A DNA stretch of 64,000 nt, from assembly GCA_016715065.1 (NCBI GenBank), contig JADKBN010000019.1, positions 5,380 through 69,379 on the forward strand. The letters run 5' to 3'. Shown here one piece after another: positions 9,801 through 19,244 of this stretch; positions within the stretch are counted from its first letter, which is position 1; each line of letters starts with the position of its first letter. Made by a program: the position numbers and the translations under genes. This DNA comes from Fibrobacterota bacterium (GTDB lineage: Bacteria > Fibrobacterota > Fibrobacteria > UBA5070). Below the pieces are notes generated by a model, which ran no database searches, was not told the DNA's origin, and saw only the letters and a program-made list of their open reading frames with translations.

Positions 9801-12800
9801 GCCTTGGAAAGGTCGCCTCTGGAATCGAAGCGGATCTGGTCGGGTGCGCCGTCCCCGCTGCGATCCAACATCCAGGAAGTGGCGACAGGGTCGGCCTTCA
9901 GGAACACCCACTTGGAAAGTTCCCAGGGGGCATTGCCCAATGCGTCGCCCGAGAACCCACCCAGACGGACGGAATCGCCAGGCTGGACAGGATTTGATTT
10001 CGGATCGATCGCAAGCTTCAGGAGGAGCCCACCATCGGCCAACACCGCCTGTCCGGCGATGGGCCGTTTGATGGCGGTCCTACCGGTCAGCACCCAGGCG
10101 GAATCCCCCACCGGAAGCGCTCCGGAAAATTGGAGCAAAGGCTCGCTCACACGAACGAACATGGTGTCCTTCGCGCCCACGGCACCGGTGGTGTCATAGA
10201 TGAGCCATGCGGTGTCCGCCACCGGAGCGATCCGGTCGGCAAGTTCCACGATGGGGTTTCTCACCGTGTCCTGGAACAGCTGGGTGTAGACGTTGCCCAT
10301 GTTGGTCTTGCAACCCGTGGGAGGGCACTGGGTACGGTCGGGCAAAAGGAAGGTTCCCACCAAAACGGAGTCGCCCGGCTGGCGAACCAACGCGGTGACC
10401 GAGGTGGAATCCAGCTTCCCCGCGCGATCGGCCCAGCGCAGAACGGCGTTGATCGGCTTCATGAAGGCCGGAGCGGAACCCACGACATGCAGAACCACAC
10501 TGTCCGGTCGACCATCGCCATTGGCGTCGAACAGGTCACCCACGACCTCCACTGCCTTGGACACGTTCGACCAGGTGACCAATCGGGAATCCGAGCCCAA
10601 GTCCACGCGAATCTGGTACAAGCCGCTCATGGTCAAGCGACCCGACTTCTGCACGGCGGAGGTATCTACAGTGAGCCGGCTTCCGTTTTGCGAAATGGAC
10701 GCACCTGGCATGGCGTTGGCCAAGTAGGTGGAATCGATCTGCAGTTCCGTGCCGTCAGGGAAGATCAGCGTGTATACCGGATTTCCCGCGCGGGTACTCA
10801 CCGTGCTGGCGGAGCCTTCTTCCACACATTTGCTGGCATCGGCAGTGGTTTCCGTGATGCGCGAATCGATCACGGTGGTCTTGCCGCTGGAAAGCGTGGT
10901 ATCGAACGATACCTCGATCACAGGCACCAGGTTCATCGTGGTCTTGATGCTGATGCTGGACCCATCACCCTGGCGTTCCGTGTAGAACATATCGAATTGG
11001 TAGGACTTACCTTCCACCAGTCCCAAGTTGTCGACGTTGATGGTCCCGCCATTGGGGCCATGCTGCCCACCCACATCCAACGCGAGTTTCTTATTGATAA
11101 AGATCCAAACGTCGTCGTCGCCGTTGAACTCGAACTTCAAGCCAGGAACGTATTCGAACGCTGCCTTTGCGTGCATGGCAAACTTGAAGTCACTTCCGGT
11201 CGCGTTCCGATATGGATCTGGAATAGACATGGCGGAATCTAACGGCCAAAATTTCGAATTGGCATACGAGTAATACAGTCCAGCTGCATCCAGTCTGAGC
11301 GGGACCCGCACGCAGTGGAATTTGTTGAGCGCAGTCGCACCCGTGCTGTTTGTTCCTGAAATAACACCCGTCGAGCTGCGCCAGAGGGTGTCGAACCAAA
11401 GCCCCGGGCTGTTGGTAGCCACGGCGGTGTTGATGCCGCAAGCAGGCTTGTGGGAGGAATTCATGGTCGGCATCCCGGTGGTGGCGTTCAAGGAGGCCAA
11501 AACCAATCCCTTTGTCGCCGTGTTGCCGGATGTTGGACAATTGTTGTCCGGGCCGCTTTGGCTGAATGGTTCGTAGAAGAGCGGGTCGGTCGCAGGAATC
11601 GTGCCGTTGGCTCCTTTGAAATCGTAGGCGCTGAACGCCAGGACCTTCGTGTCGCAGAGCCCTCCGGTGCTGGGAAGGCCCGGGAGGAACAGCGGGGTGT
11701 TGGCGTCGGTGTTCAACGAAACCACAGCCCCGGTGGCTTTGGTCAGATCGATCCAGTCGGTGAAGGCGGAATATAGAGTTGGCGCCCTGGCCTTGCCCTT
11801 GTTGCCGTAGATGGTGTCGCCCACCGGATTGGTCAAAACGATATTGGCGGGGACCGCACCTTGGTAGAAGTTGATTTCAAACCAGTCGCAGTATTTGGTG
11901 GAGGAGGCGATGAACCTCGCGTCAAGTCCCTGTTGCACCACGCGCACCGCGCTGGCCGACCACGAGGGACGCTTCACGTACAAGGTGAGGGCCACCGGAG
12001 GGGCTTTGGTCACGGCGGGCTTGGTGGCTCCACCAAAGGGAGGCAAGATCCAAACTTCCTTGCCTTTGCCGGGAGCGACGGAGTAATCGAGAAAGGCTCC
12101 GGTGGCATTCGGGCCGATACCGCCAGCGTCCCAGTACTGGACGGTGGTTGCCACGGTCGGATCGGCGTTGGCCAACCGGATCTTGAACGATTGGGGGGTG
12201 CGAGGATCGGCCCACAAGGTGGTGGTCACCCAGCCTGGGCGCCCGGCTTCCTGGTACAACGGATACCACTTATCCCCCAGCTGGGCATAAACGGTTTTGC
12301 CGGGCCAGGGATTCAGGACATGGACGGTCCCGATCTTCTCGAAGAACGGGTTGTGATCCAGGCACTTGATGGAGGAGGACGACGCGTTGCTGGAAATCCC
12401 GGCAGCTGTCAAAGCTCCGGTCCAGAACCAAACCGTGTCCCCAAAGGTGCTGTCGATGCAGCCATTGACGAACTTCCCCTCCAATTGGTCGGTTTGCCCA
12501 GCCCCTGTTGGGTAGACATCCACCTGCACCTTGGGGTCGGGGCGATTCAGCATCGGCATGTGCTTCTGGCCTGCATAGGAGAGGTAGATCCGGATGCGGT
12601 TGGACTGGTAGTTGCCCGTATTGAAGTTGGAAATCGCGTACCAGCTGCGTGGCATTTCCAACGGAATTTTCAGGGAGTCCGGAAGAGTGTCGTTGCGGTA
12701 GCCCGTGTTCACCGGAATCGGTGCCGCATACGCCTTGGTCAGGGCCAGCGCCTGATCGGCGGTGGAAAAGAAGTATCCCGCTGTGCCATCGTAGTGAGGG

Positions 12801-12961
12801 ATGACCACCGAGTTGACCTTGGTGATGGTGTCGACATTGCCCATCTGGTACCAGTCGACCAACCACATCAAGGTCTTTTGAGCCTGAGCACCTCCCGGGA
12901 GAGCCAAGACCAAGGCCAAGCCTACGGACAGATTGCGGAGGATGCGCGAAACCGATGCCAT
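6884..12961 (-). CDS. Giant fibro-slime domain surface protein (intact paralogue)
   Basis: 2025 aa from ATG at 12961. Signal peptide: MASVSRILRN, hydrophobic LSVGLALVLAL, probable cut after AQA before QKTLMW. Residues about 30-430 contain tryptophan-rich repeats (LNPWPGKTVY, LYVKRPSW). The fibro-slime domain is about 437-680 (GDDDVWIFINKKLALDVGGQ, FDMFYTERQ, TTMNLVP). Residues about 700-1880 alternate four DxxGDG loops (DANGDGRPD, DRSGDGAPD, DLDGDGRAD, DNDGDGKAN) with five DS.AP...DTL.V..SEP modules. The C-terminus is FlgD-like (WNGTDRNNKFVSGGVYLLRA), ending in KNLLWKYGWVREIGAK. In Fibrobacter, fibro-slime proteins are linked to the outer membrane and cellulose adhesion, so an adhesin or matrix role is likely. 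The last ~500 residues are very close to the broken neighbour at 603-6660, which suggests recent duplication or gene conversion. Confidence 0.88.
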   Translation of the reverse strand: MASVSRILRNLSVGLALVLALPGGAQAQKTLMWLVDWYQMGNVDTITKVNSVVIPHYDGTAGYFFSTADQALALTKAYAAPIPVNTGYRNDTLPDSLKIPLEMPRSWYAISNFNTGNYQSNRIRIYLSYAGQKHMPMLNRPDPKVQVDVYPTGAGQTDQLEGKFVNGCIDSTFGDTVWFWTGALTAAGISSNASSSSIKCLDHNPFFEKIGTVHVLNPWPGKTVYAQLGDKWYPLYQEAGRPGWVTTTLWADPRTPQSFKIRLANADPTVATTVQYWDAGGIGPNATGAFLDYSVAPGKGKEVWILPPFGGATKPAVTKAPPVALTLYVKRPSWSASAVRVVQQGLDARFIASSTKYCDWFEINFYQGAVPANIVLTNPVGDTIYGNKGKARAPTLYSAFTDWIDLTKATGAVVSLNTDANTPLFLPGLPSTGGLCDTKVLAFSAYDFKGANGTIPATDPLFYEPFSQSGPDNNCPTSGNTATKGLVLASLNATTGMPTMNSSHKPACGINTAVATNSPGLWFDTLWRSSTGVISGTNSTGATALNKFHCVRVPLRLDAAGLYYSYANSKFWPLDSAMSIPDPYRNATGSDFKFAMHAKAAFEYVPGLKFEFNGDDDVWIFINKKLALDVGGQHGPNGGTINVDNLGLVEGKSYQFDMFYTERQGDGSSISIKTTMNLVPVIEVSFDTTLSSGKTTVIDSRITETTADASKCVEEGSASTVSTRAGNPVYTLIFPDGTELQIDSTYLANAMPGASISQNGSRLTVDTSAVQKSGRLTMSGLYQIRVDLGSDSRLVTWSNVSKAVEVVGDLFDANGDGRPDSVVLHVVGSAPAFMKPINAVLRWADRAGKLDSTSVTALVRQPGDSVLVGTFLLPDRTQCPPTGCKTNMGNVYTQLFQDTVRNPIVELADRIAPVADTAWLIYDTTGAVGAKDTMFVRVSEPLLQFSGALPVGDSAWVLTGRTAIKRPIAGQAVLADGGLLLKLAIDPKSNPVQPGDSVRLGGFSGDALGNAPWELSKWVFLKADPVATSWMLDRSGDGAPDQIRFDSRGDLSKATNLVVHWKTTAGADTALNLATPTGVTALVDLPANLWKNSTSCAGCYVEVVIGTQVSRFRLLDSVPAVALKADFRFGQTKDTLIVLASEPVVEGNLPNEGWFGLKNAGDAGALGTRVSVTGAGPGTLLTLVLDIGAISGDSLRLRGWAVDANNVVPGAVSPFVPVAYGPQPIRVVLRDLDGDGRADDIEYRLTRSVTGAPVPTAFGATWNGLPGSAASLVRSTDQFSWRGPIGPFGLATSGQAGDKGWISVGADVSSFAAAVEDSIAPVATAAKLIFGFDPGSADTVEISGSETMSFAGLDLAWLGADSGTATPTIVPVATTPAGRSNVLKIAVPAGSIASNMAWARFGTGVSDGSTSVKASSRWVPLKVTPSGRAALYDNDGDGKANFVSVRMRGVMTATHAFVKWAGVEQQWQIGGSRTGNFTLDPSDSGLWFAKGATACGDAPCTIRFMDGLTEVATWNLIDSVAPMVIAARYTYGDAGADTLRVKFSEPMQVVSTLPSWVEWGSASGVGAVIHDASVANLATGGADAILVLSGSNIAATDWDKIRIATGALAGKIQDMVGVGAGSASPFAPLTFGLPPMTSAVFDPTGAGRATHVSISTLRDVSPLSLASVKSWTLLWSGDSLVVDASALQQSSQGHWSGVLPSAFRLGVTSCESPCKTTASGGTERRSIALVDSVPPSLVSAKFRYSRPEVERDTLILELSEPWPAQQPGDLSTPLVMVGRLSDTARDITPMKDWRQTGPRSFMIVVDTSWQRIIRRGDSARLSHNGGLSKVLDVPGNRVGVLSRWVPVEFGERPLELIIRQEHAVLVNGRGDIPAWTEPAADVPGLEMLVRDDLTGNYVQVDGTISVGPDGTVTGTTPGKNNPARTMDVYIKLNRPLDGAIFVYDNMGVGVHRLDLSELKKLWPEGSEDVQREVKIQWNGTDRNNKFVSGGVYLLRAVVKYRNKDGRQDFKNLLWKYGWVREIGAK

Positions 12962-13085
12962 TTTGGACCCTGCAAGGAGGAGTGATAAAGCTTTGAACCC
13001 AGGCAACATACCGAACCATGGACGATTTTGGAGGGCATTTCTCCAACGCATGACACCGAACCGTACTCAACCAGAAAACGGAAAA

Positions 13086-13120
13086 GGTCCCAACCCGTTG
13101 ATAAATAACAGGTTGGGACC
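13086..13120 (-). terminator. Second terminator hairpin after the fibro-slime gene at 13193-18166
   Basis: A perfect 10-bp inverted repeat (13086-13095 ggtcccaacc and 13111-13120 ggttgggacc) with a 15-base loop. On the minus strand it is followed by TTTTCC, giving the form of a rho-independent terminator. It lies about 70 bases after the stop. Confidence 0.75.
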
Positions 13121-13141
13121 AGTCGTTGCGGGTTCACCCAA

Positions 13142-13159
13142 AGGACTCCGAAGAGTCCT
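13142..13159 (-). terminator. Short TTCG-tetraloop hairpin after the fibro-slime gene
   Basis: Minus strand: a 7-bp stem (plus arms 13142-13148 and 13153-13159) closed by a TTCG loop and followed by TTTGGG. It lies 33 bases after the stop codon at 13193 and just before the larger hairpin at 13086-13120. Tandem terminators would insulate the next fibro-slime gene. Confidence 0.55.
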
Positions 13160-13192
13160 ATCTGAACCAGTTCAGAAGACCTTTCCGGAAGA

Positions 13193-16100
13193 TCACTTGG
13201 GCAGGTTCTTGAATCCGACCTTCCAAAGGTGATTGACGAGGTCGGAACCGCCTGCACCGTTGTCGACCTTGGCGACCAACCGGATCAGGTAAACGCCCGT
13301 GGCCACGAACGACTTCTCGGTTCCGCGCCCATCCCACTGCATGAAGATCTCGCGCATCTGGTCTTTGCTTTCTGGATCCCAAAGCTTCGAGAGATCCCCA
13401 AGGTCATGGCGCAAAACACTCGTGCCGAGGTTGTCGTAGATCAGCAAGGTACCGCTCTGAATGGGCCTATTTAGCCGGGCGTGGAGCATGATGACCTTGG
13501 CGCTGTCATGGATCGGCGGTGAGCCTCCATTGATCGAACCTTTCCCGGACATCAGAAGATTGTCGTCGACGGCATAGAGATTCTTCCCCGATTGATCGAC
13601 CACGAGCAAGCTCAACCTGGGTTTCCCGGCGAGGCTGCTCACGTCAAACGCCGGATCTTGCGTCAAGATCGGGTGAATCACCGTGAATTCGACAAGCGGT
13701 GGGCGCAGACCGAATTCCAGCGGGGCCCAGGGAGTGACCAGGCCGGGGAAATTCGAGAACTCATCGCTCACGCGCGCCCCTGGAGCAGGAGACAAACGCA
13801 CCGAATCCCCCGGAATCCACCTTCCCGAAATGCTGGTGTCCACCATGATGGCCACCTCCGTGGGCGAAAGCAGGTTCCAGCCGAGCATAGGAGTAACCGG
13901 AAGGTCTCGACCTGCTTTGCCCACGTGTGCGATCGCCTGGAGAAGCGCCGTGTTGGAGATTGCACCGGACCATGGTTCGGAGAGACTGACCAAGAGGGTG
14001 TCTTGCTGTCCTGCGGTGCCGGTGTACCGAACCTTTCCTTTGACGATGACCGGGGGGACGGAATCCAGCTCCAGGATCACGTTGGAAGAACCATCCGCAC
14101 CGACCACGATGCCCTGGCAGCTTGGGCAGCTTGTCGTGCCAAAGGCAAATGGCGTGGTGAACGGAGCGGTGAACGTTCCAGTCCACGCCCCGGGAACTCC
14201 GGTCAATGCAGCCACGGGGAGGGTACGAGCATTGGAGGCATCGCCCCAGCTCAGAGCGACCGAGGCAACACCCTGGAATGCGGCAGCGGGCACCGTCCGC
14301 CCCGCGGTGAGGCTGACATGAGTTGCCGTCCCCACTCCAGCAGGATCGGACATCACCGCAAGCAGCGGAGGCACGCCGAAACGGATCGGTCCCCAGGCAC
14401 TGTTGGCGCCAGCCTTGTTTCCGAATGCATCGAACAAACCACCGGCCTTGCTACCTACAACCAAACTGGCGGAATCTTCCCCACCGGCCAGCCCAAGCAG
14501 GATGGGCAGAGTCAGGACCGCCGAATCATTCCCAACCAACGCAGCGGCGCTGTGGGCAATGGCGCGGCGTCCGCCCAACGGGCCGACCTCGATCCACGGC
14601 AGGCCAGCGACTCCGGAAGTCACCGGCTCGCTGAACTTGACCTGCAACTGGTCTTCCGTGGTGCCAAAGCGATAGGATCCGTACAACACCACTGGCGGTA
14701 CGCTGTCCATCAGCGCCCAGGTTTGAATGGGTTGACCTACGGCATCCAGGAACTGAGCCGTGCAACCTCCCGACAAGCAGGCGGTTAGTCCCTTCGGGAA
14801 CGCGTCTGTGGCGGGTGCTGGGAGAGTGAAGGAGCCATTTGCGATCGCTTGCAGTTGCCAAGTTTTTGTCAAGCCTGCCCAAACAATTTTGACGCTTTTG
14901 ACTCCCACCAAGCTGCCTCGCACATTGACGGAGATTTGATCGGCCATGCCGTCTCCGTTGACATCCTTGATGGCGGCGGTGCCCTGCGCATTGGAACGGA
15001 TCGGGACCCAGACGCTGGAGTTGGCGGCGGAATTTCCAAGGGCATCGGAAACCCTTCCGCCGAGTCGCAGCGAATCGGCAGGGGAAATTCCATGCGTCGC
15101 TGGCAACAGGAATTGGAAGGTCTGAGCATCGAGCATGGTTGGTGCGATGGCGATGGCCACTCCACGCGGGGCGGTGCGGTTTCCGACCAGCGAATACACA
15201 TCCGAGGCAAGGGCCGCACCATTTGTCCGGCTGGGCTCGTTCACCCAGATACGCAACGTATCGGGAGCTCCCGCGGAACCAAACGACACCCGGGCGGAAT
15301 CCGCGAAGGGTCCCATGCCATCCAACAGCTTGATGGGATTGGAAACCACTTTGGTGCCGCCATTGGGCCTGGTGCCCACGGAACCGGCACTGTCGACGAC
15401 GACCCCGACAGGAATGCTGGTCCGTTTGCCCCACACCTTTCCTGCCAGTGGCATGACCATGATGGAATCGCTGATCCTTCGGCCACTGGTGGCGGCGGGT
15501 TTCACGGAGTCCCGCACACCGGCGGCGGTGAACCAGACCAGGCTATACGACGGGGAATCCTTGAAAATCGGTGCAGGGGCGACCAGCTGGACAGAATCTG
15601 CCACGCCATCCCCGTTTCCGTCCAGGACCGTTCCGATCACCTGGACCACCCCGAATGCCTTGGTGAACTTCACCACATACAGGGAATCCCCCAAACGAGA
15701 CTCGATGCGGACCTGGTAGGTACCTGGCCACTGGAGTCCGGGATCATCCTTCAGTTTGGTGGTGTCCAGGGTGATCGAGCCGCCCGAGTAGGTTAGGTTT
15801 CCGCCATATAAACTGATGTCGGATTGGTAGATGTCGTTCATTCCGGAGTTTTCCGGGCCGATCACCACCATCCGCCCATTGGTCTTCACCCAATTTTCCG
15901 CTTGAGGCTTCATCAGGTCGGCGCAAGAAGGCACGAAATTTTTGCTTTCGTTGCCAATGATGTCGATTTTGATTCCCGTGCCTGAAGGGATCAATTTGGC
16001 CTTGTATTTCCAGGAAGGCTGGAGGTCCATGGTGGTGCTGATCAAAATGGAGGAACTGGATCTCTGGCGTTCGCAATAGAAGATATCGAAGGGGTAGACC

Positions 16101-18166
16101 GTCCCCTCCCGCAATCGAAGTCCGTCCAAATCCACCGAAGAAGTTTCTGGAGCGTGACTTCCTCCCAGATCGACGGCGAGTTTGTTGTTGATGTAAACCC
16201 AAACGTCGTCGTCCCCGCGGAACTCGAACTTCAGCCCCGGAGTGTATTCGAACGCCGCATGGCCGTGCAGGCAAAACAGAAAGTTGTGCTGCTGGCCATC
16301 GGTGGCCCCCAAAGGCGAATAGCCACGACTGTCTTTGATGGTGTCCAGCGGGAAAAAAGTGGTGTCGATGAACTTGTAGTATCCGCTATCCTTCGGCCCG
16401 CCTTTGACCAAAGGCAGCTCCAAGCAGGTATGCCCGATGTCGATTCCGGGAACGGCTGCCCGGAGCGCGGTGGTGTCAAACCAGTTGCCTGGCGTGGATT
16501 TTTTCCAAAGATTCTGGGCGAGCGGGAGTGCAAGCGCCGGCCCCTTGTTGTTGATCCCGCCCGACTGCCAATCGCCGGAGTCCTTGCCGCTATAGACAGG
16601 GAGGCCACTGTCTCCCAACGTGCGCAGCACCATTCCCTTGACGAGTCCGGAACTGGCATCTCCCTTGCCCTCCGTCGGACCACCTACCTGGAAAGAGGGA
16701 TTGCCGCCAGTTTCACCCCGTCCTTTGAAGTCGAAAGCCTCCATCACAAGCTTCAGGGTGTCGTACGAGCAGTCCTTGAGCGTGGGAGTGGCGGTGGCCG
16801 AAGCGGGAACGCGAACGTTCGCTGCGTTTTTGGTTTGGATCCAGGTTTCGCCCTTGGCGGTGATCGCAGAAGCGGGAATGTCCACCCAGTTGGTCCGTAG
16901 CCTAAATTGGACCCCGGTGGTTCCGTAGGTGGAATCTTCATAGGAATGCCCAATCAGGATTCGCTTGGGAGTTCCGAACAAGGGGTAGGAGTACCAGCCA
17001 CAAGACTGGGTGGGCCGCATCACATGGAGGTTCTTGTCCTCTTCCCAAAGCAATCGCGGGCTACCCGGAAGCCATGGATTCTGCACGTAGATCGTGTGCG
17101 TCGGCTTCGGCACATTGCCTTTGCCGGAAACGATTCCAATTCCCGCCTCCGAAGGCACGAAATAGAAGCTCGCACCAGCACCCGTGATGGTGAACGGCTT
17201 GGCCACACCTTGATCGATTCCGGCCGAATCGAAATAGTTGCTGCTGCCGGAGCCCTTTTTGAAGCGAATCACGCCAGATGGCTCCGGCACGCCGGGTTGG
17301 GCGATGTAGCGAAGGTCGGCGGAAAGCCAGCCGGGGTTTGCGGGATTGGGGTACAGCGGGACGTCTTGCCCATTGAACTCCACCACGGGAAGGTCGGCCC
17401 CTGGCCAGGGATTTCGGATGGACACGATCGCGAAACGAGTGCTGAACGGATTGTAGGCAGTGCACTTCATGTCTGCTTCCATCGGGCTTTGCCCGGGAGG
17501 AGCCGTGGGAGTTCCCCAGCGGATCCAGACCGTGTCGCCGGGAACGGACTCCATACACTTGTCCAGTGCACCTGGCTTAATCTCGGATTTGGTCCCCACC
17601 GTGACGGTCGGGCGCGTGTTCAAGAGTTGAGTTTCACTGTTGCCGGGAGACCGGTAAAGCTTGGGGCCCTTGTAGGTCGCGGCGGCGGCAAACACATAGA
17701 ACTTCGGGGCGGTCAGGGGCAAGGCGACGCTACGCATCTGACCAGTAGCTTTGTCCTGGTAGGTCAGGTTTTTTTGGGTGTCAGGGAAAAAGGCCGTATC
17801 ACCGGCAGCAACGACATAGTTGGAGTCGTTTTGGTACCAACCACGCGTGTAGCGCGTATTGAACCTCACCCGTCCCATGGTGTAGTCGTCGGGATGGAAG
17901 TTGTTCAAGGCATACCACCACCCTAGCGTTTCCGTATCATAGGCGTTGGTGCGCACCGGAGAGGGGGCGGCTCCCCCCTTGTATTTGATCTCCGTAGGCT
18001 GGTACACGTCAAGGCCGATGATCGTGTCCGTTTGATCGCGTTGCCCGAAATAATCCACCATGATCATCAGTGTTTTTTGGGCGGTGGAGGGAACGGAGAT
18101 CAGGCCGATCAGGACGATCGCCCTCAGTCCCTGCGTGATCCCGATCCGTTGGAATGCTCGAAGCAT
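13193..18166 (-). CDS. Giant fibro-slime domain surface protein (divergent paralogue)
   Basis: 1657 aa from ATG at 18166, with GGGAG nine bases upstream. The signal peptide (GLRAIVLIGLISVPSTAQ) precedes KTLMIMVDYFGQ, the equivalent of KTLMWL in the other copies. N-terminal modules repeat NPWPGADLP and YVQNPWLPG. The fibro-slime domain lies at about 469-715 (FRGDDDVWVYINNKLAVDLGG, FDIFYCERQ, TTMDLQP). Then come two DxNGDG motifs (DGNGDGVAD, DVNGDGMAD), three DS.PP...DTL.V..SEP-type modules and a C-terminal FlgD-like domain (LIYDNLGTSVLRHDL, GVYLIRLVAKV) ending VNHLWKVGFKNLPK. It is shorter and more diverged than the two copies downstream, with fewer repeat modules. Probably the promoter-proximal gene of the array; no clear promoter was identified upstream. 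Confidence 0.87.
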   Translation of the reverse strand: MLRAFQRIGITQGLRAIVLIGLISVPSTAQKTLMIMVDYFGQRDQTDTIIGLDVYQPTEIKYKGGAAPSPVRTNAYDTETLGWWYALNNFHPDDYTMGRVRFNTRYTRGWYQNDSNYVVAAGDTAFFPDTQKNLTYQDKATGQMRSVALPLTAPKFYVFAAAATYKGPKLYRSPGNSETQLLNTRPTVTVGTKSEIKPGALDKCMESVPGDTVWIRWGTPTAPPGQSPMEADMKCTAYNPFSTRFAIVSIRNPWPGADLPVVEFNGQDVPLYPNPANPGWLSADLRYIAQPGVPEPSGVIRFKKGSGSSNYFDSAGIDQGVAKPFTITGAGASFYFVPSEAGIGIVSGKGNVPKPTHTIYVQNPWLPGSPRLLWEEDKNLHVMRPTQSCGWYSYPLFGTPKRILIGHSYEDSTYGTTGVQFRLRTNWVDIPASAITAKGETWIQTKNAANVRVPASATATPTLKDCSYDTLKLVMEAFDFKGRGETGGNPSFQVGGPTEGKGDASSGLVKGMVLRTLGDSGLPVYSGKDSGDWQSGGINNKGPALALPLAQNLWKKSTPGNWFDTTALRAAVPGIDIGHTCLELPLVKGGPKDSGYYKFIDTTFFPLDTIKDSRGYSPLGATDGQQHNFLFCLHGHAAFEYTPGLKFEFRGDDDVWVYINNKLAVDLGGSHAPETSSVDLDGLRLREGTVYPFDIFYCERQRSSSSILISTTMDLQPSWKYKAKLIPSGTGIKIDIIGNESKNFVPSCADLMKPQAENWVKTNGRMVVIGPENSGMNDIYQSDISLYGGNLTYSGGSITLDTTKLKDDPGLQWPGTYQVRIESRLGDSLYVVKFTKAFGVVQVIGTVLDGNGDGVADSVQLVAPAPIFKDSPSYSLVWFTAAGVRDSVKPAATSGRRISDSIMVMPLAGKVWGKRTSIPVGVVVDSAGSVGTRPNGGTKVVSNPIKLLDGMGPFADSARVSFGSAGAPDTLRIWVNEPSRTNGAALASDVYSLVGNRTAPRGVAIAIAPTMLDAQTFQFLLPATHGISPADSLRLGGRVSDALGNSAANSSVWVPIRSNAQGTAAIKDVNGDGMADQISVNVRGSLVGVKSVKIVWAGLTKTWQLQAIANGSFTLPAPATDAFPKGLTACLSGGCTAQFLDAVGQPIQTWALMDSVPPVVLYGSYRFGTTEDQLQVKFSEPVTSGVAGLPWIEVGPLGGRRAIAHSAAALVGNDSAVLTLPILLGLAGGEDSASLVVGSKAGGLFDAFGNKAGANSAWGPIRFGVPPLLAVMSDPAGVGTATHVSLTAGRTVPAAAFQGVASVALSWGDASNARTLPVAALTGVPGAWTGTFTAPFTTPFAFGTTSCPSCQGIVVGADGSSNVILELDSVPPVIVKGKVRYTGTAGQQDTLLVSLSEPWSGAISNTALLQAIAHVGKAGRDLPVTPMLGWNLLSPTEVAIMVDTSISGRWIPGDSVRLSPAPGARVSDEFSNFPGLVTPWAPLEFGLRPPLVEFTVIHPILTQDPAFDVSSLAGKPRLSLLVVDQSGKNLYAVDDNLLMSGKGSINGGSPPIHDSAKVIMLHARLNRPIQSGTLLIYDNLGTSVLRHDLGDLSKLWDPESKDQMREIFMQWDGRGTEKSFVATGVYLIRLVAKVDNGAGGSDLVNHLWKVGFKNLPK

Positions 18167-18321
18167 GATCTATCTCCCTCACCGGTGGATTGGTTGGACC
18201 TCCGGCCCGACTCCCCAAAATAGGGGCCTTTGTCCAAAATTGGGTACCGATTGGTCGGAGAATTGAAATGATTTGTTCTCACGGAGGGTACAGAACTGGA
18301 GAAACCGAACCGGGCTTGCGT

Positions 18322-19227
18322 TCAGAACTGGAAATACCCACTGTGAAGAAGCCAAGCGGAGAGCAGGAACCCGGCTGCCAGGAACGGTCCGAAGGGGATC
18401 GCCAACGGATCAACCCCGGCTGCCTCGGCGATCTGAGCCGACCGTGGATGGCCTTTGCGCCAAAAATACCCGCCAACGCCCAAGAATGCGGCCGGCCCCA
18501 GCCCCAAAAGCACCGAAGGAGCCCCCAAACAGGCGCCCGCGGCAAGCCCCAAGGTGACATCCCCCAGTCCCAGCGCTTCCATGTCATCGTCGAACGCCGA
18601 CCAGCGCGCGACCAGAAGCAAAACATCCGCGCGCCAGCCCCGCCGCCAATGCCAACGGACTCCTCTGGGGCGCAGGGCTCGAACCAACCTTCCCCATCCG
18701 GCCAAGATCACCCGAGCGAAGAAATGCAACGCGTAGAGTCCGCCCGCGGCAAGCAAGGCCCCGCGGATGGAATCGAGAAAGCCATCCGCAGGTGCTTGGG
18801 CAAAAAATGTCCGCACGAAGACGCCGAAAGCGAACGCGGAGGCCACCAAGCCGTCGGGGATCTCGAAGTGTTCCCAATCGATCAAGGCGATGGGCACGGA
18901 AAACAGAGCGAAGACTCCCCACCCGAAGGCAAGATCTCGCGTCCATCCGATGGTGGTCAGCCAAACGGAAACCACGGCCAGGACTCCGCACAGCGCCTCC
19001 ACCAACACATAGAACACGGGAATCCTGAATCCGCACCAGGCGCATTTTCCCCGCTGCAGGATCCAAGTCAGAACCGGCAGGTTCCGGTACCAGGGAATGG
19101 CATGACCGCATCCCGGACAACGCGAGCCCGGTGAGACCACCGACTGCTTGCGCGGAATGCGCCAAACAGCCACGTTGAAGAAAGACCCCATGCAGGATCC
19201 TACGGCCCATGCCAGAAGCAGAGCCAT
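18322..19227 (-). CDS. pilD: Type IV prepilin peptidase / N-methyltransferase (A24 family)
   Basis: 301 aa from ATG at 19227, chosen because MALLLAWAVGSCMGSFFNV is the usual N-terminus; longer in-frame starts run into the overlapping glycosyltransferase gene. The cytoplasmic zinc-type four-Cys motif (CPGCG ... CAWCG) is present, as in bifunctional PilD enzymes that cleave and N-methylate type IV pilins and type II pseudopilins. The two catalytic aspartates are in LIDWEHFEIPD and GLGDVTLG. Several membrane helices follow. A roughly 50-residue basic stretch (RALRPRGVRWHWRRGW) separates the two catalytic motifs. It is the last gene of the ribH-to-pilD operon and overlaps nothing downstream. No pilin gene is seen here. 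Confidence 0.9.
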   Translation of the reverse strand: MALLLAWAVGSCMGSFFNVAVWRIPRKQSVVSPGSRCPGCGHAIPWYRNLPVLTWILQRGKCAWCGFRIPVFYVLVEALCGVLAVVSVWLTTIGWTRDLAFGWGVFALFSVPIALIDWEHFEIPDGLVASAFAFGVFVRTFFAQAPADGFLDSIRGALLAAGGLYALHFFARVILAGWGRLVRALRPRGVRWHWRRGWRADVLLLVARWSAFDDDMEALGLGDVTLGLAAGACLGAPSVLLGLGPAAFLGVGGYFWRKGHPRSAQIAEAAGVDPLAIPFGPFLAAGFLLSAWLLHSGYFQF

Positions 19228-19244
19228 GGGCAGTGGTAGGTCGG

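Noticed and set aside
18291..18332. Ten-base direct repeat cagaactgga near the end of the prepilin peptidase
   Set aside because: Two short copies only, one within coding sequence; expected by chance and no attachment-site context.
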